Assembly (NCBI RefSeq): GCF_050436995.1
Contig: NC_134766.1
Span: forward strand, 5,456,001 to 5,520,000
Source of the DNA: Anticarsia gemmatalis
Lineage: Eukaryota; Arthropoda; Insecta; Lepidoptera; Erebidae
Length of the DNA: 64,000 bases
Direction: 5' to 3'
Shown here: piece by piece, positions 11,002-26,000 of the stretch
Layout: each line of letters begins with the position of its first letter
Position numbering within the stretch: position 1 is the first letter of the stretch
Made by a program: the position numbers and the translations under genes
Notes under the pieces: model-generated
The model's input: the letters and a program-made list of their open reading frames with translations, nothing else
What the model was told of the DNA's origin: nothing
Database searches by the model: none

Positions 11002-14000
11002 GTAAGTCCAATAACGACCCTTTTATGACAATCTTCAGTTAGCATCTTAAAACTAGCGAATTTCGGTGTGATGTCGTAGATTTCGCCACGCCATTGCGTT
11101 TGATTTCCACACCGAACAATAATTGGTGCTATCTACAAAGTTTCGGGTCTGGTTGTACTTTGTGTCCATTGTTTGTATGTTTGTAATAATCCCCGCGATA
11201 CAAAAGCAATTCTTAGTGCAGGGGAGATGATTTTAAAAAGAAAACAAAATTATAACCTTTATAATTAAGTATGTATAATAATATGAAAGTACATTATTAC
11301 GATTTGATATCCATTATTCAATTTTATTGCCATCAGTTCTAAGTTATGGCAAAGTTAACAGAATCAAGTTTTTGTTTATCCTTTTTTGCCATTTTAAGGA
11401 TGTAGTCTCGAGTGATTGTAGTACCTATATTATGTGGCATTGATACAATAAGTAATTAATTACAGGATAGATTTAAAAAAAACACTAGCACCGCTTTGCA
11501 AGCACTTATTATGAACGATAAAAAATAATGCATACCAAACGCAATTGACATTTATTACCTAGGATAAATAAATATGCTGGTTCTTTATTACTCAGATCTA
11601 ATACTCTTTGAGTCTAGATGTTTTTAATTATCTAAGTTTGAGTTTCATAGATCGAGAAAAAAAAATTGTCGCGACAACATTAATTGGTGAATTTTACTTT
11701 ATCTATACTAATATTATAAAGCTGAAGAGTTTGTTTGTTTGTTTGTTTGAACGCGCTAATCTCAGGAACTACTGGTCCGATTTGAAAAATTCTTTCAGTG
11801 ATAGATAGCCTATTTATCGAGGAAGGCTATAGGCTATATAACATCACGCTACGGTCATTAGGAGCGGAGTAGCAACGAAAAATGTTACGAAAACGGGTAA
11901 AATTTTGACCCATTCTCTTCAGTGACGCAAGCGAAGTTGCGCGGGTCAGCTAGTTTTTTAATATATCTAATTGTGCTTAAGCAGTATCTATATTATATAG
12001 ATTTATTTACTTTTTATGGGTCCAATTCTAGGCAAAGTTTGAATCTAAATCGTAGAAAATACCGCGATCTGACCTAATCACAGTTAAATGTTGTGCTAAT
12101 AAATTAGCCATATTATAACATATTACTAGCTGATCCGGCAAACTTTGTTTTGCCTTATAAATGATGTTTTAAATTAGTTTATAGGGTACATATAAAATTT
12201 GTTAAAAATCGGTAAAGCCGTTTCGGAGGAGTAACGTTACTATTATGACCCGAGAATTTTACATATTAGATAATAATCTCAATCTACTCCATCAAATCTG
12301 CATACAAGGGCTTTAAAAGGGCCTTAACACGATTACCTAGAGCGTGTTAAGCATGCATGAAATTATGAGTGTCGAAATATTTGCCGCCATTATCATAAAG
12401 CGTCACTTTTTAGGCAGGATGTGACATTTCGGGAGTTCGAACACGTTCCAATGTCAATGAGCGACCATAAACAAGAAAGACGTGACTAGATAATAGATAA
12501 AGGGTTATAATGTTATTTAGTTGCTAGGTGTGGTTGGGGAATTACGGTTTTCAAACAGGAATTATTGTACCAACCTTTTTGACTGATATTTCGTAGTAAG
12601 CCGTATTTGCAAATCTTTAGCGATATTTTTATTGAAAACCAATAAGTATTGTAAATGTCTCGGTATTTTAAAACCCAGTGGAGGTTCAGTTATTGACCTT
12701 ATTATAATGTCTACTAAGTAAATGTAGTCTCGTATTTGTCTCTAATGGTAAAGTTAGGGCTTATATATTTTCATTGACGATAGCTTTAATTTCGAATAAA
12801 TATTAACGTTTTGACTTAATGTTTAAAGGATCTGTCGAAAACGTTAAAATGATTCCTCAAGTCAACTGATGGCGGGCTGAAAAATCGACCATGAAATAAT
12901 TAAATATTCACTATTATATTGTTGTATTGAATGCGGCAACAGGACTGCTTTTACTTAATATCAAAAGTGTACATCTAGCGTGCAGTACTGTGAGACCATA
13001 GACACAATGGCGTTACAAATAAGACTAAGGTCGATTGCCCAACAGCCAGCGCTCGACAACGCGCCGTGTAGGTGTGAATAAAGCTAGCGAGGTTTTGTAT
13101 GGACATTTATGATTTTAAATATTGTGTTTTGGTTTATGAACTGATTGAATTTTGCTACGACATAACATCTTGTTGAAACAAGGTTCTTTTTATAGAAAGT
13201 TCGTAGATACTAAGAAATAATAGAAAAATGTACCATTTCCGACATTGAAGCGATTTTTTTTAATTTGTTTTTCCCCTAACCGCTTATAATTTTACTTATT
13301 TGATTTAAAAATGAACGTGGTATCCAGCTTTTTATACATAAAAAATTATATACTTTAATAAATTAAATATCAAGAAAAGAATTTACGCGTTTTCTTTATT
13401 ATAGCTAACAAAACGATACGCATGAACTTTTACGATGATAATGTTTATTTCATTTCCCATGAAGCATCGTAAAAAGTATTTAAATCATTTACAATGTTAC
13501 CACCATAAAGATTGAGACATTCATGTTTTCCTTGCGAAGATAATTGTAAGAATATGACCATGTTGTTTATAGCCGCCATTATTTTACTTTTTGATTTGTG
13601 TTATTATTGCTATAGCAATGGGCTTGTTCTATGTAAAAGGACGAATGTAATGTAAAGTTTTTTATTAGAGGTAACTGCATACCTTTTCCATGGTTAATCT
13701 TTAGATATAACTAATAATATATGTACTATTTTCAAATTATTAAAACCTCGAACCAGTCAAAATTGCATCTTTTTTACCCGTTTCTGTCACACGGCTTTGT
13801 AAGAGTCTCCTCCCTAACGAGGAAGAGGTTAGGCTCAGGGACTTTGCATGCAAGGTTTCATCACGATGTTTTCCTTGGATAAAAGATCTTATTTTAATTC
13901 TCATGTTAGCACCTAAAAGTTGCAACAAAAATACAATAACTCCATTTAGAAACTATAATCTTTCACAAGAATAGTATATGTACGAGATGCGAGTTCTTAT

Positions 14001-17000
14001 TTAAGTGAACATAATGAACCTCAGCAAAGAGGAAATGTTTTATAATCATCATCATCATTACCCATCTATTACTGATGATTGAGGATATTATAGTGCTATG
14101 ATTTCACCGTTATGTTTTATTTGACAGGAGGGTTCAATCGGCCACGACCTGGTGATCAGACCTATTCCAGACACGATGACGTCACCGGCGCAAGACGACG
14201 AGATGTTCATGGACCCTTCCAGCATGGCCGACATGGTCTCCATTGACACTGGACTGCCTTTAGGTAAGTTTATACAAATCGTTGAGCAATTCATGGTTGG
14301 TACGGGTTTCGTTCGTGACTATTTTTACATTACGACTTAGAGATTTAGAAGTCGAACCTATTCTGAGATTTTAAAACCAACGGTTTAGAATTCAAACTTT
14401 AAGTTTCCTCAATTTTTTTGGTTCGTATATTATTAAACCATTTGTTTATCATCAAATTTGAGAAAATGAAGCATATCTGACAAATAATGAAGCTTTATTT
14501 AGTCTATATCCAACGCACTCTCAATTAATTCCCACATTTTTGTACGCAATAAATTTCAATTATCTCATACAACGTATTATTATCTATCTAATTAGTTGTA
14601 ACTTATCGAAGAATTTATAATCAGACGTCAATATTCATTACATCGATATAAATATTAATTACTAAAACTTCATAACAAGTCCTGATGTATAGCGTTTACG
14701 TCACTCACAGGAAGTAGCCGGCCATAGACAAGTAGGTACTCACTCATTTTAATTCTCTATGGTAATGAGGTGCATTGGGTCATAAATTAGGTGCATACAC
14801 GTGATGAAACAAGATACTAGGCCACCTGAGGTGTTCAGCTGCTGATAATAATACGTGTGTCAAAGATCATCACCAATTCTTTAGTTTATTTATTGTTTGT
14901 TTAACATTTCTTCCAGTTTTTTTAAGTAGGTACCAGACGCATATTATTTGGCTTCATCAATAATCAATACAAGAGATAAATATCGATATTACTGAATTTA
15001 CATTTCGATCATTATAGAACTGATTGGTGTATTCTAAATGCAGTCCTGAGAAAACTTCTCGAGGCTTCTCCCTATTAGGAAATTACGAAAACGATCATAA
15101 CAGCGGTGCTATTTTTAACTGTCGTGCACCAAAACTCAACATTTTGTTTGATTGTATTGACTGAGTGAGATTAATTGTTTGCTTTTCACATTTCAGTAAA
15201 AAGGAAAAAGGAGGATCAAGATAGGCTGAAACGCGCTTTGAACGGCGCTCAGCATATCATCATTAAAAAGGACCCCGGAGTGCACGATCATCTCGGAGAC
15301 TATGGTAAGTAGCAAACAAAACAAAACATTTAAAAAATACTTCAAACAAAATCGTTTTTAAACTATTGGTACATCCCTAGTAGACGATACATCCACCGAT
15401 TATTTTGAACAATGTTACTACATTCGTGACTTAGGCAAGTTTAAAATTAGAATCGGATGACTTTTAATCGAGATGAACACGCGCCATTGTGCACGCGCAT
15501 CTATTTACGCAAACAAGTTGTTTATTCCCCTTCCAATAATGTATACAATAAATCACGGTAAATAGTTATAAATCAGGTAAACAGTGGCGACAACCCAAAC
15601 AATAACCCCGCCATTATTATTTATTATCTATGGTCATTACTACACGTGCATTCAACGCCATACAGTGTAGAGTCACGTGCATCGCGCATCCATCGATTAC
15701 ATTATAATCGAGATAATCGATTATGTTAATAATACAGGTTTTCGAATGCCACTCCGTATTCTATATATCTTGGATAATTTCCATGTGATAATTTGTTTAT
15801 TTTTACACATTAAAATGTTAAAAAGTTTGGATTTTTATGTTTTTTATTGGTAAGGATTAATTATCTTATCTTTCTCCGTTTGAGATGGAGCTCGATCTAA
15901 ATGTCAAGCATAAATTTGTCCGAACCTAGACACAATAATTATTATGTCAAAAAACAATCGTGATTATGTTGTCGTGAATGGCGTTGGTCAATAATTACAT
16001 AACGTTTAACTTTTTGACATTAAAGTTTTTAAAATTGAATAAATTATACCGCAATGTTCGATTATGTTCTGATTACGATCTGTTTAGGCGATTAGATCAG
16101 AGGTCACGTTAAACATTGTGTTTTTAGTAATAATTTCGTCACGCCATAATATTTTAATTATGCATATCTTTATTTAGTCAATGAATATGATATATTCATA
16201 TGGACAGAAGGCCTGTGAACTGTCAATATGATTTACATCGCGTTTGTATTTTTAGTAGATTTATTTTCTTAATCGTATAATAATTACCCGTTTTTGAATT
16301 TAAAGAGGTAATTTTCTTCCTCTTGAATGTTAGAAACCTGTGTATAATAATATAATTAACATTACTTATTTAGTTATCAGTACCTGTTTTTGAGTATGAA
16401 TTTTAAATTTTAACATTTTAGCGACACATTACAATGTCGTATTGTTTATGATGGTATTCTTCCGTCAAAAATATTTATCACTTATCAATTAAGGAGACAA
16501 ATGAATTTTAATAATAGGATATTTGCATACGTCTATCAAAACATCTGGGTGTCATTTTATAAATTACAATAATACATTAATCACAATCGATAATGTTGGT
16601 TAAATGACGCAATAGAGCTTGATGTCCTTTTATTTGAATATTACGGAAAGTTTTTAACTTTTCTTGGAAAAACATGTTTTATATGGCCTATAAATTACGA
16701 ACTTAAATACCTACTCATTGTTTTACTGACAACAATATTTCATAACAGAGTAAGAAATAGATTTAAGACAACTTCAGGATGTGATGTATGTTAAGAAAAA
16801 AAAAGTACCTAACTACAATTATTGCTTATACCAATAGCTCTTTTAAAAGTGATATATTTCACTCAGTAAAACTAGATTTATTGTTCGAGTAAATTCAGAG
16901 AAATGAAGTTCAATAAATCTAAAATTAGAGTAGTACATAAATAGTCTTACTAATTGGGAAAACCATTTTTATTGCTAGCAATCCCATGGTTGTTTGCACA

Positions 17001-20000
17001 GGTGTACACTGGAAATTAATTGGCCAATACAGTTAGTATAATTAACATTTAAATATGTTTTAGATGTTATCGCCACAGTGTAGAGGGGGCATTAACATAT
17101 TTATGACATTTAGTCGTTTATGCTGTAATAATAAGTGTCATGTTCAAATCATAATATCGTCATAGCTGTGACTGAACTTTTATACACGTGGTCTGTTTAA
17201 AAAATGTGATGAGAGAATAATTGTATGTGTTTGCAGTTGCCATTCTTCCCTATTCTGCCCAGACGATAATTTTATCTCGTCTCTTCCCCGCGATTTTTCA
17301 TTCTTTGTGTCTGTTTCTTCCCAATTTTATCAAGAATGCAGTCAGTCTAACCAAAGAGTATACTAATCAGAAAATTAACTTCTTTGTTATGCATGTTTTA
17401 ATCGTTTTCTTAGCCTTGATGGTCCATTACACATGAAACACAAGGTAGCAACCCAGTTATCTCAATCATTTTTGGTGTAGCAACCCTTCTTGAATCTAGA
17501 GTATTTTTTTATTAACCTGAACTGTCCCATTGTTGGGCAAAGGTCTAGAGTAAACTATTAATAAATAAATATTAGAATTAACAACATAGGTATTTATTGA
17601 AAATATATTATGTTATTGGAACTAGTCGTGTTCGAAATGTCACCTAAGGTGTCTGAATGATTTAAGTCAATAAAGTGTTGGTAAAATAAAATAACAAACA
17701 TTATTTATGGCGGTAATAGAGTCTGAAGTAAATCTTAAATGTCCACTGCTTATTAAATTAAGTATTTCTTAATTGTTTTATTTGTTTAAAATTATTTGTT
17801 ACCACCTGTAGTGCTTTATGGAAAACTAAAAAACAGTATCTTATTGAAAGAACCTTTTCAAAAACCTATTATATGAGTGGTTTATGCCTTTTATTTTATC
17901 ACTATCGCTTTTTAATATTTCTTTACTCATTTTCGGAATTATTATAAGGTAGTACGATAATACTTGGAAGTCATGTAATTCCTAGGTAGATAAATTTAAT
18001 GCTCCATACAATTAAACATTACGCTGCCCATAGCCGCACGTAACTCATTCTAGCTAACAAATATACTTATGTATATAATAATGTTAATAAGACATTTATA
18101 CAATGTTAATTGCATAAAACAAATCCGATTTACATTAATACATTAGCGAAATATGTAAAAACAAATTGTACGAATTAATATTAATACCTATTATATTTAT
18201 TAAAAAAGCGTTAGTATAATGTCATGTTTTGGCCATAGATTTCCGAGACAATTCTCGTTTTGCTAATAAGAACGTTCGTTATTGCGTCTCGTGGTCGGGG
18301 TCATAAGGTCACAGTCTAACGTCATCCATTATTTTAAATTCACGAATAGAAAAAAGCTTATAATAATAATTCCGCGGTTCATGAATAATCCACAATTTGG
18401 GAAAACCGATTTCGGCAGCCTATTTAAGTATTATTGCTGGGCAAAGGCCCCTCACAGGTGCACGACGAGACCTGTTCGTGACTACGAACCGTTCTAATAA
18501 TATCAAACAAACTTGATATCGATTCATTAGAGGTAGACCAACTCGACTAAATTAATCGAGGGGCAAAACTAAAAAGTATATTTTGGTAAAACAGTAGGTA
18601 AATCTGCACCTGTGTGAATTAATGATTTAGCACAACTAAATGAACTTAATTTATCATTTCTCGGAACTTATGTTAATTGGCCAGCTTCTTGTGGAAATAA
18701 TCAAATAAATCCATTCAACTTTATTGGAGGTATTAATTTTATATGATAGAAAAAACATTGAACCGATATTAGATTATTTTTATAAAAATTCTAAAGTTAG
18801 TCATTCAAGACAGATATAAAACTTTAGTATATTTTGCTTTAAACAAAGTACCTAATGACTGGAACAAATATTACGCTTAATAATCGCGAGATTTAATGTA
18901 GGTAAGTGTTGTCCACCCAAGCCGTCATTAATTTCGACATAAAGGTTCTCGGTTTTTCCATAAACAAAACTTAGGTCCTGCATTCCAACAAAAAGGTCAC
19001 AAGTAAATTAAATAAATCGATAATTATTTCCGTAGACGTCTGCAATGGTCTTTAAATTAAGCATTGTCACGTTGGTATGATTGGACCGGACATCGAATCA
19101 CAATACATAAATTTATTTACAGCTGGCATTTGATTGTAATTGCTAGTATTAACACCTCGTAGTAATTGGCGACAAAAAACGTATATCCTAGCCTGGGGTG
19201 ACTTGTTATTCTGCTAAGGAATAATAAACCTTATTTGTTTACCATTAGATTCGTATTGACATTTAATAGGTTTTGATCTATATCTTCTAAGTTATGACTA
19301 ACGTGCATTTTCTGTAATTAAGATTGTAATTTTTGAAATGGGTGTTACGTAGATTATTTTCAATTAAGTTACACCGACTCAACTTTGTCGCCTTATACTT
19401 ACTTCCTGCAATGCCTTTGGCCTTATCCTATTAGTATATGTTGTCTGAAAAAAAATATATAAAAAGGTACTCCTGATTCCGACTAAACTACTGAACCCAT
19501 TCTGAAGACATACATAATACGTTTTTTATATATTGCACCTAAACGGAGCCACGGACCGAAGCAAGTATTCGATAAATTAAAGATCTAATATATTAATCGT
19601 CATAGAAGTCCCGATACTGGAACTTATATAATTTTAAAGTAAGATAACAACAACGGCAATATCTATTCAAATCGTTGTCATTTGCATTTTAAATTGAATC
19701 TCACATAAAAATAGAAAAGTCAAATAAATTAATGGGGCAGACATGACAAATAATAATAAAGAGATTCAAAGTAACAAATACTTTTTTATTTGTCATAAAA
19801 AATCAATTAGGTTATTAATTTATGAATATCGTCCACTTATTTGACTGTCTTTTTGTTTTTTTAATTACTGGATTCCAAGTAACTTTCCGATGTCATAGGT
19901 CACCTTTTCCTTGAAGAGACAACAAAATAAAAATGTTGGTTTAGGTGCACATTCCGAATATGATAAGAACCTACCTAATAACTATTTTTCTTTCATTAGT

Positions 20001-23000
20001 TGTTATTTTAATTAACTTTAATTAAACTTACCTACCACTTCCTTACAAAATATTTAGCAAATTTAAAACATTAGTAAGTAGCAATTATATTTTTCTAAAA
20101 TATGGTATTTTTTTTACAGCATTCATGGAGCCAGACCACCTCGGCAAGCGCTTCAGAAGAAAACGCTCAACAGAGGAACACTCCAGGCGGAAGCGCGAGG
20201 CACCATATGTCATCTACCCAGAGATTCTCGTCATTGTTGACTATGATGGCTATAGGTAATGATTCTACACGACTTGAAAATCCCAACTATGAGCTAAAAA
20301 AATATCAGTTATAAGTAAAGTTAAGTCTTACCTGAAAATCTATCCCAGTCGGCAAAGAAACGTCATGTCGTGTCGCCTTGAACAACATGCTATCGCTCGA
20401 AAGTTTATTTTCTGGAACGCATTTATTAACACATTGCATCCTGTGCTCTTATCTTAGTTTCAAAAGGATATCCACTACTCGCTAAATTGTATTAATAGAG
20501 TTCTAAGTAAACGTACAACGCCATCTATTGGGCGTAATAGTAACAACTACTAACGAGACACAGTATGGAAATTGTTGAAAAATTAATTAATAATGATATT
20601 TAACAGGTAATAATTTTTTTTTCTGTTTTAGGTTACACGGAGGCGACAATGTACAAATCAAGCGGTACTTCGTTTCGTTCTGGAACGGCGTCGATCTACG
20701 GTACAAACTCCTCAAGGGACCCAGAATACGGATATCCATCGCCGGTATCATTATCTCTAGGGTAAGTTTAACATAGCTCTATTATAATACTAACAACAAT
20801 CAAAATGGAACCTTATTTATGTAAATATAGGGTACAATTTCATTATCTTACTGTCAAACAGTTGAACTTAATAATTTATTCAGTACTGCATTTTGTTTTT
20901 ACAAATAATAATTATTATTAGTAAATACCTACAAAGACAAAGTGTATCTTTATTATATAATTTTCCACAACATACACAGTATTTTACAATAAATAACATC
21001 ATAGTACTTTTAACATTGAATCAAGAGTTCATCAATTTAAAATTAGCCATTTCATCTGTTTCTATACATAGTTCATCCAGTAATGTCTTTTTGGACTTAG
21101 GATACCCTTCTAAAACAGCTTCCAGTATATCATTGCAGGTTCTTTTGCGTTTTCTGAAATAAAAAAAACAAACACATAGAGGAGAAATTAATAAAATAAA
21201 ATATAGGTACAATAGTTAAAATAAATATTATAATTTTCCTAAGGTTAGCATTGAACAAGAAATATAAATATAAACTAAATTGTAAAGATATTCCAATATT
21301 TAATTAAGTACCTGGTACATTGGTAGTATCCTTACCTATATTCCTTCAGGAATTTCTCATGTTCATCCAATATTTTTTTCTTTTCATCAACACTAACAAC
21401 CTCTGTAGAAGTCCTCAACACTTCTAACTTTTTCTCAAATCCTTGTGTCCTGTTTTTAATTTCTTCTATCTGTGCTTTGGCTGCATCAGTGGTAGGTGTA
21501 GAAAGTAGAGTTTTTAAGTTTGCCTCAGCAGCTTTTAATGTATTACTTTTGTCAGCCAATTCCTGTGTAACTTCCTTTACTTTTTTGTCATAGTCTGAGA
21601 AAACAAAACAAGGCTAATTCTAGTTATTTATTTATTGAACAGTTTAATTTTTAAAACAAAAAAATATTGTACTAAAAATAATTAAGTATTTACCTTCCAC
21701 ATCACTGTCCTCAGCAACACTGTCTGCCTGTATTGCAGCATAAACTTTTTGTTTTCCATATAATTTACACTTTATTTTCCCTGTTTCACTCAAAGCATCT
21801 AACGCCTTTTGAATCGCTCCTTTAGTGTAGGCCCCACGTAAATTAACCGTCACATCTGCACACGAATAAGGACGATTTGTGTCAACCAAATATTTTAAAA
21901 CAGCTTCTCCGGCCATGTTGTTGTCTTAATTGTAAAAGACTAGCGCAACAATGAAACTGAATTTGTCTGATTTTAAATGCCCGCCATTTTTCCAATTCAT
22001 AGATTGCAAAGATTGAGACTGACTTTTTTTTACGATGTTTTAGTGACGCACCACCGTGTGCTGTGTATCGATTTAGTACAAAATAAATCGATATAAATAA
22101 CTGATTCTTCACATAGTTGTTTATATAACGTTGTAATATTCCGGAATAATCTTAAATAATATGATATCAAAGCTGAATGTTTCACCTAATAGAGAAAAGT
22201 AACGTTATGTATCAATTCAATAAAACCTGAACTGGCTATAAGCAAGACATGTTGAATCAATTTGTATAAATTAACAACACCTGCAATATTAATGATATGA
22301 ATGGTGGTTATTTAATTGTTATGGTATAAAATCAAGAGAATTTATTAAAATATCACGAAAACAAAAACACGAGACTATGAGGAAAACGAGTTTTGTTACT
22401 AACTTGCGAAATAAATAAAAAATGGATTATTCAAGGTTAGGAAAGTTACCTGGAGACATTTTGCTGTGACCTTTACGCTTTAAAACCCTAGTCACAGTCT
22501 ATGTAATAAATATTGTTATCTCTAAGTAGCTACGCTTCCTTGATTATCATGATATTGACATAAATAAATCTAATTATACTTATATTTTCTAACACAGGTT
22601 CTTTATCGTGATGATGACACTTAATTGTTTGTCTGTATAAAATAAAATAATGTATACAGTTTTGTACCATTTACGGCTTACAACCTACTTAATGACCAAT
22701 ACTTATGGCCTTATACTTTTGTGAAACAACTAAATGTTCTTATTTTAATATATACTTCATTCGCCATCTTCCAGGGTCGGGACGCCACTCCATACCTAGA
22801 AAGAAATCGAGTAGGGCGTGACGCTATCGACTCAGCAGCAGCGCTCACTGATATGGGCAAGTATTTGTTCAGAGAGCGACGTCTGCCTGTATACGACATC
22901 GCCGTTGCAATCACCAAGTAAGTTATTCACATATTACTTGTAAAATGTCTTCATGACTGGTATTTTAAACAAAATGTCGACATTATTTAATCACATGATA

Positions 23001-26000
23001 GTTTCTTCATTTTTATAGCGTTTAAATCTGATTGTTACACATTTTATGTAACGTATTTGCATAAGTGTTGTAATCTTTATTCATGGCTAAACACAAAAAG
23101 TGTAAGTTTTTAGCTGTGTTGTTTCAAAAGGTCATTAAATGTTAGTGCCATTTCAAAAATATGTGCCTAATACTGAAAATAGTGAATTTTATCCTCCTCT
23201 TCTTAATGATTAGTCAAATATAAGTTACTCCATCTACAAATTTGAGTTCACTGGTCTTTTTATTTAGTCAAGTCTCATAGCTAAGTAAGTTTTGTAACAA
23301 TGAAGGCAAGCCTATGTCAAAATTATTCGATTACAATATGCGAGAATAAAATAGTTATTCAAATTTTATTGCTGTATAACTCACGTAGGTATAACAGCTT
23401 TATGTAAAGTAGACATTACAAAACAAACTTTACGTTCAAATTTATACAGGTTTAATTATAAAAGTGACGAGATCACAATAAAAGCGTTGCATTCCAAATA
23501 GCTGGCCGTGAACTTGATATTTCGCAATTCTTCAAAAGCAAAGATTGATTTATTCATTGTTTTCTGTCTACACTCGAAATTGAGGAATTTGTATTCTGCA
23601 TGCAACAACAGCATTGATCTTATTTTTTTGTTCACGCGACATTTAGAAGGTGAAAGGTAAGAACGTAAGTATGCAATCTTCTAGTTTTAATTTAGCGCCA
23701 TTATTCAAAGTGTTTTGTACAAAGTACGGACTGAGGTCTTAATTTAGTTGATAAGTCGAGTGGAGGTGAAGGTCAAGAACATGTTATGAAGACGGTAAAA
23801 CTAATTTCACCAACAGGTATGACATGTGCCGACGACGCAAGGGTGGTCGCTGTACAAAAGGCACCGCTGGTAAATTAAATTTTAAAACAACGTTCATAAA
23901 GGATGGTGTTGACAAACGGCGCGGCATTAACCGGCTTGAGAGTGAAATAATAATTTTGCTTCATTATTTTTTTATTTATGAGGTTAAGGACTGGGTAATG
24001 GCGCTGAATATGTCTTACGAAAGTATTACACGATACTTAGTCGCTTGCACAATATGACGTTCTCTATATGAGAACCTTAGAAAGGTTACTTCATTCCGTA
24101 CCATGGAGTGAAGTATAACACTTTCGAAGTAAAGCAACGACTAGTAGGTTAATGTAGAAGGATGGGAAGTACTGTAGCACTTTATTGAGTTTTATTCTTT
24201 CCATGCAATTTCAGACTAGACATGTGCAGAAGACAATATCCGAACGATGCGTGCAATAGAGGGACAGCAGGTAGGCGTGTTACAGAGATCTTATATTTTC
24301 AAAAAGCACGCCTTTTTTCATCAAAGTCCCTCACCTGTCTGTTCACAAATATTCACTATGGAACCATAATCCACTTGATTATACCTTTACCCAATATCCG
24401 TGTGTCATATTCGCACCTTGTGAATAATATTCTGTCTTTTCTGCAATTTTTCTTCTAGTTAGATTGTACATCTTCACGAACATCATTTAAGAATTTTAAA
24501 TGACGTTGTAAATATACTATCACATTCTTCGTAAATTATATTCTATGTAGTTTTCTCAGTATTATCAAGTTATTTGTTTATCTGTAGGTCTTCATGCTTC
24601 TTCAGTAGTAATAATAATAGCATATATTTTCATTATAATGTATTATTTTCTAGATACTATCAGACTTCATCGCCATATAAAATGACTCAAGAGTACGTAG
24701 AATAACAAAGTTATACGTTAGGCATGGAACTGCTTTTGTTACAGCAATAATAGCATGGTTTAAAAAATATACATTTTATTTTTAATCAATAGCATGCTGT
24801 CAATAAACTTGACAAAATATTACATCAAATGCAAGGCTATTGATATCAATTAAAAATTATCGATTTGGTTTATTTATTATCGATTACTAATATTTGGCTG
24901 TCAAGTTCTTCGCTTCACTATTAACTAAAAGACAAGACGTGAACTTCTCTTGTCTATGTCAAAATAAAAAAGCGGGAATTTCTTTACTGATATTTATTTA
25001 TATGCAGTATTTTTATACATTTTAAGCTTCCGTTTTTTATTTATTTTGAAGCATGTTAGTAATATAAATCGCGTTTTTTAGTAACTGCATGTTTACTGCC
25101 TAATTGTTTTGATGAATTTGAGATACTAACCTCTAAATTTACAATATATTCGTAGCTAGTGTTTTGCTTTTGCATGCTTTAATATCTGCCATGCATGTTT
25201 TGTGTATCTATTGTCTTATCGCACACTGTTCACTGTAAGTACCTACCGATCTATTTTATATTTAAGTAATAAGTACCTACATGTCTAGTATCAACTTATT
25301 TCATACAATAATAAATCATGGATCAACCTACAGTAAGTAATATAATAAGTATATGTGGAACCTTTTACAACCTGCCTCTCCTTAGTCCTACGATCGAACA
25401 TTTATTCACACATATTAATAACAAAGGGTTCAATTCCCAGATTTAACACAAAAATAAATTCTAATTTCGTCATACAAACATTGAACAATCGTTTCATTCA
25501 TTTGAAATCCTTCATTCCGTCACTGCTGCCACCATAATAACAATAATAGTGATGTGAATCAATAAGTGACAAGTTCGCTATCAAAAATAGTAGATTTTTT
25601 TATTAGTTGATCTCAATCACAAACAGTATAAAAATCTTACACACTATTTAATGCATAAAGGTTTCGCGTACGTCGGCGGCGCTTGCGTCGTGAACAAGAG
25701 ATTAGAGAAAGTAAACTCCGTTGCCATCATTGAAGACACTGGCGGTTTCTCCGGTATCATCGTCGCTGCTCATGAAGTTGGACATTTGTAAGTACATCAA
25801 CCTTTAAAAAATATTAATCTACTAAAATGGGGACACACAGTACTTGCACGATATCTTCCGAGTATCTTCAGATTTTGTATTGAAAAAAAAAACTGAAAGA
25901 CATATTTATCACTTTATTTAATAACAAAATGCTTGTTTTCTGACACTTATGTTAAATTATGTTACGTTTTTAGATTGGGGGCCGTGCACGACGGCAGCCC

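Larger units (their letters stand above)
11002..14127 (+). other. Metalloprotease intron A-B
   Basis: No nested gene seen. It holds two Helitron-type repeats (11702-11953 and 12126-12270) and a LINE-like fragment on the minus strand (13740-13890). Confidence 0.6.
20762..22774. other. Metalloprotease intron E-F, hosting HOP2
   Basis: The intron hosts the antisense HOP2 gene (21021-21916). The remaining 22040-22770 is AT-rich with nothing recognised. Confidence 0.7.

Noticed and set aside
17221..17436. Hydrophobic 71-codon frame inside intron C-D
   Set aside because: Starts at TTG, no family resemblance, T-rich sequence naturally gives Phe/Leu/Ile.
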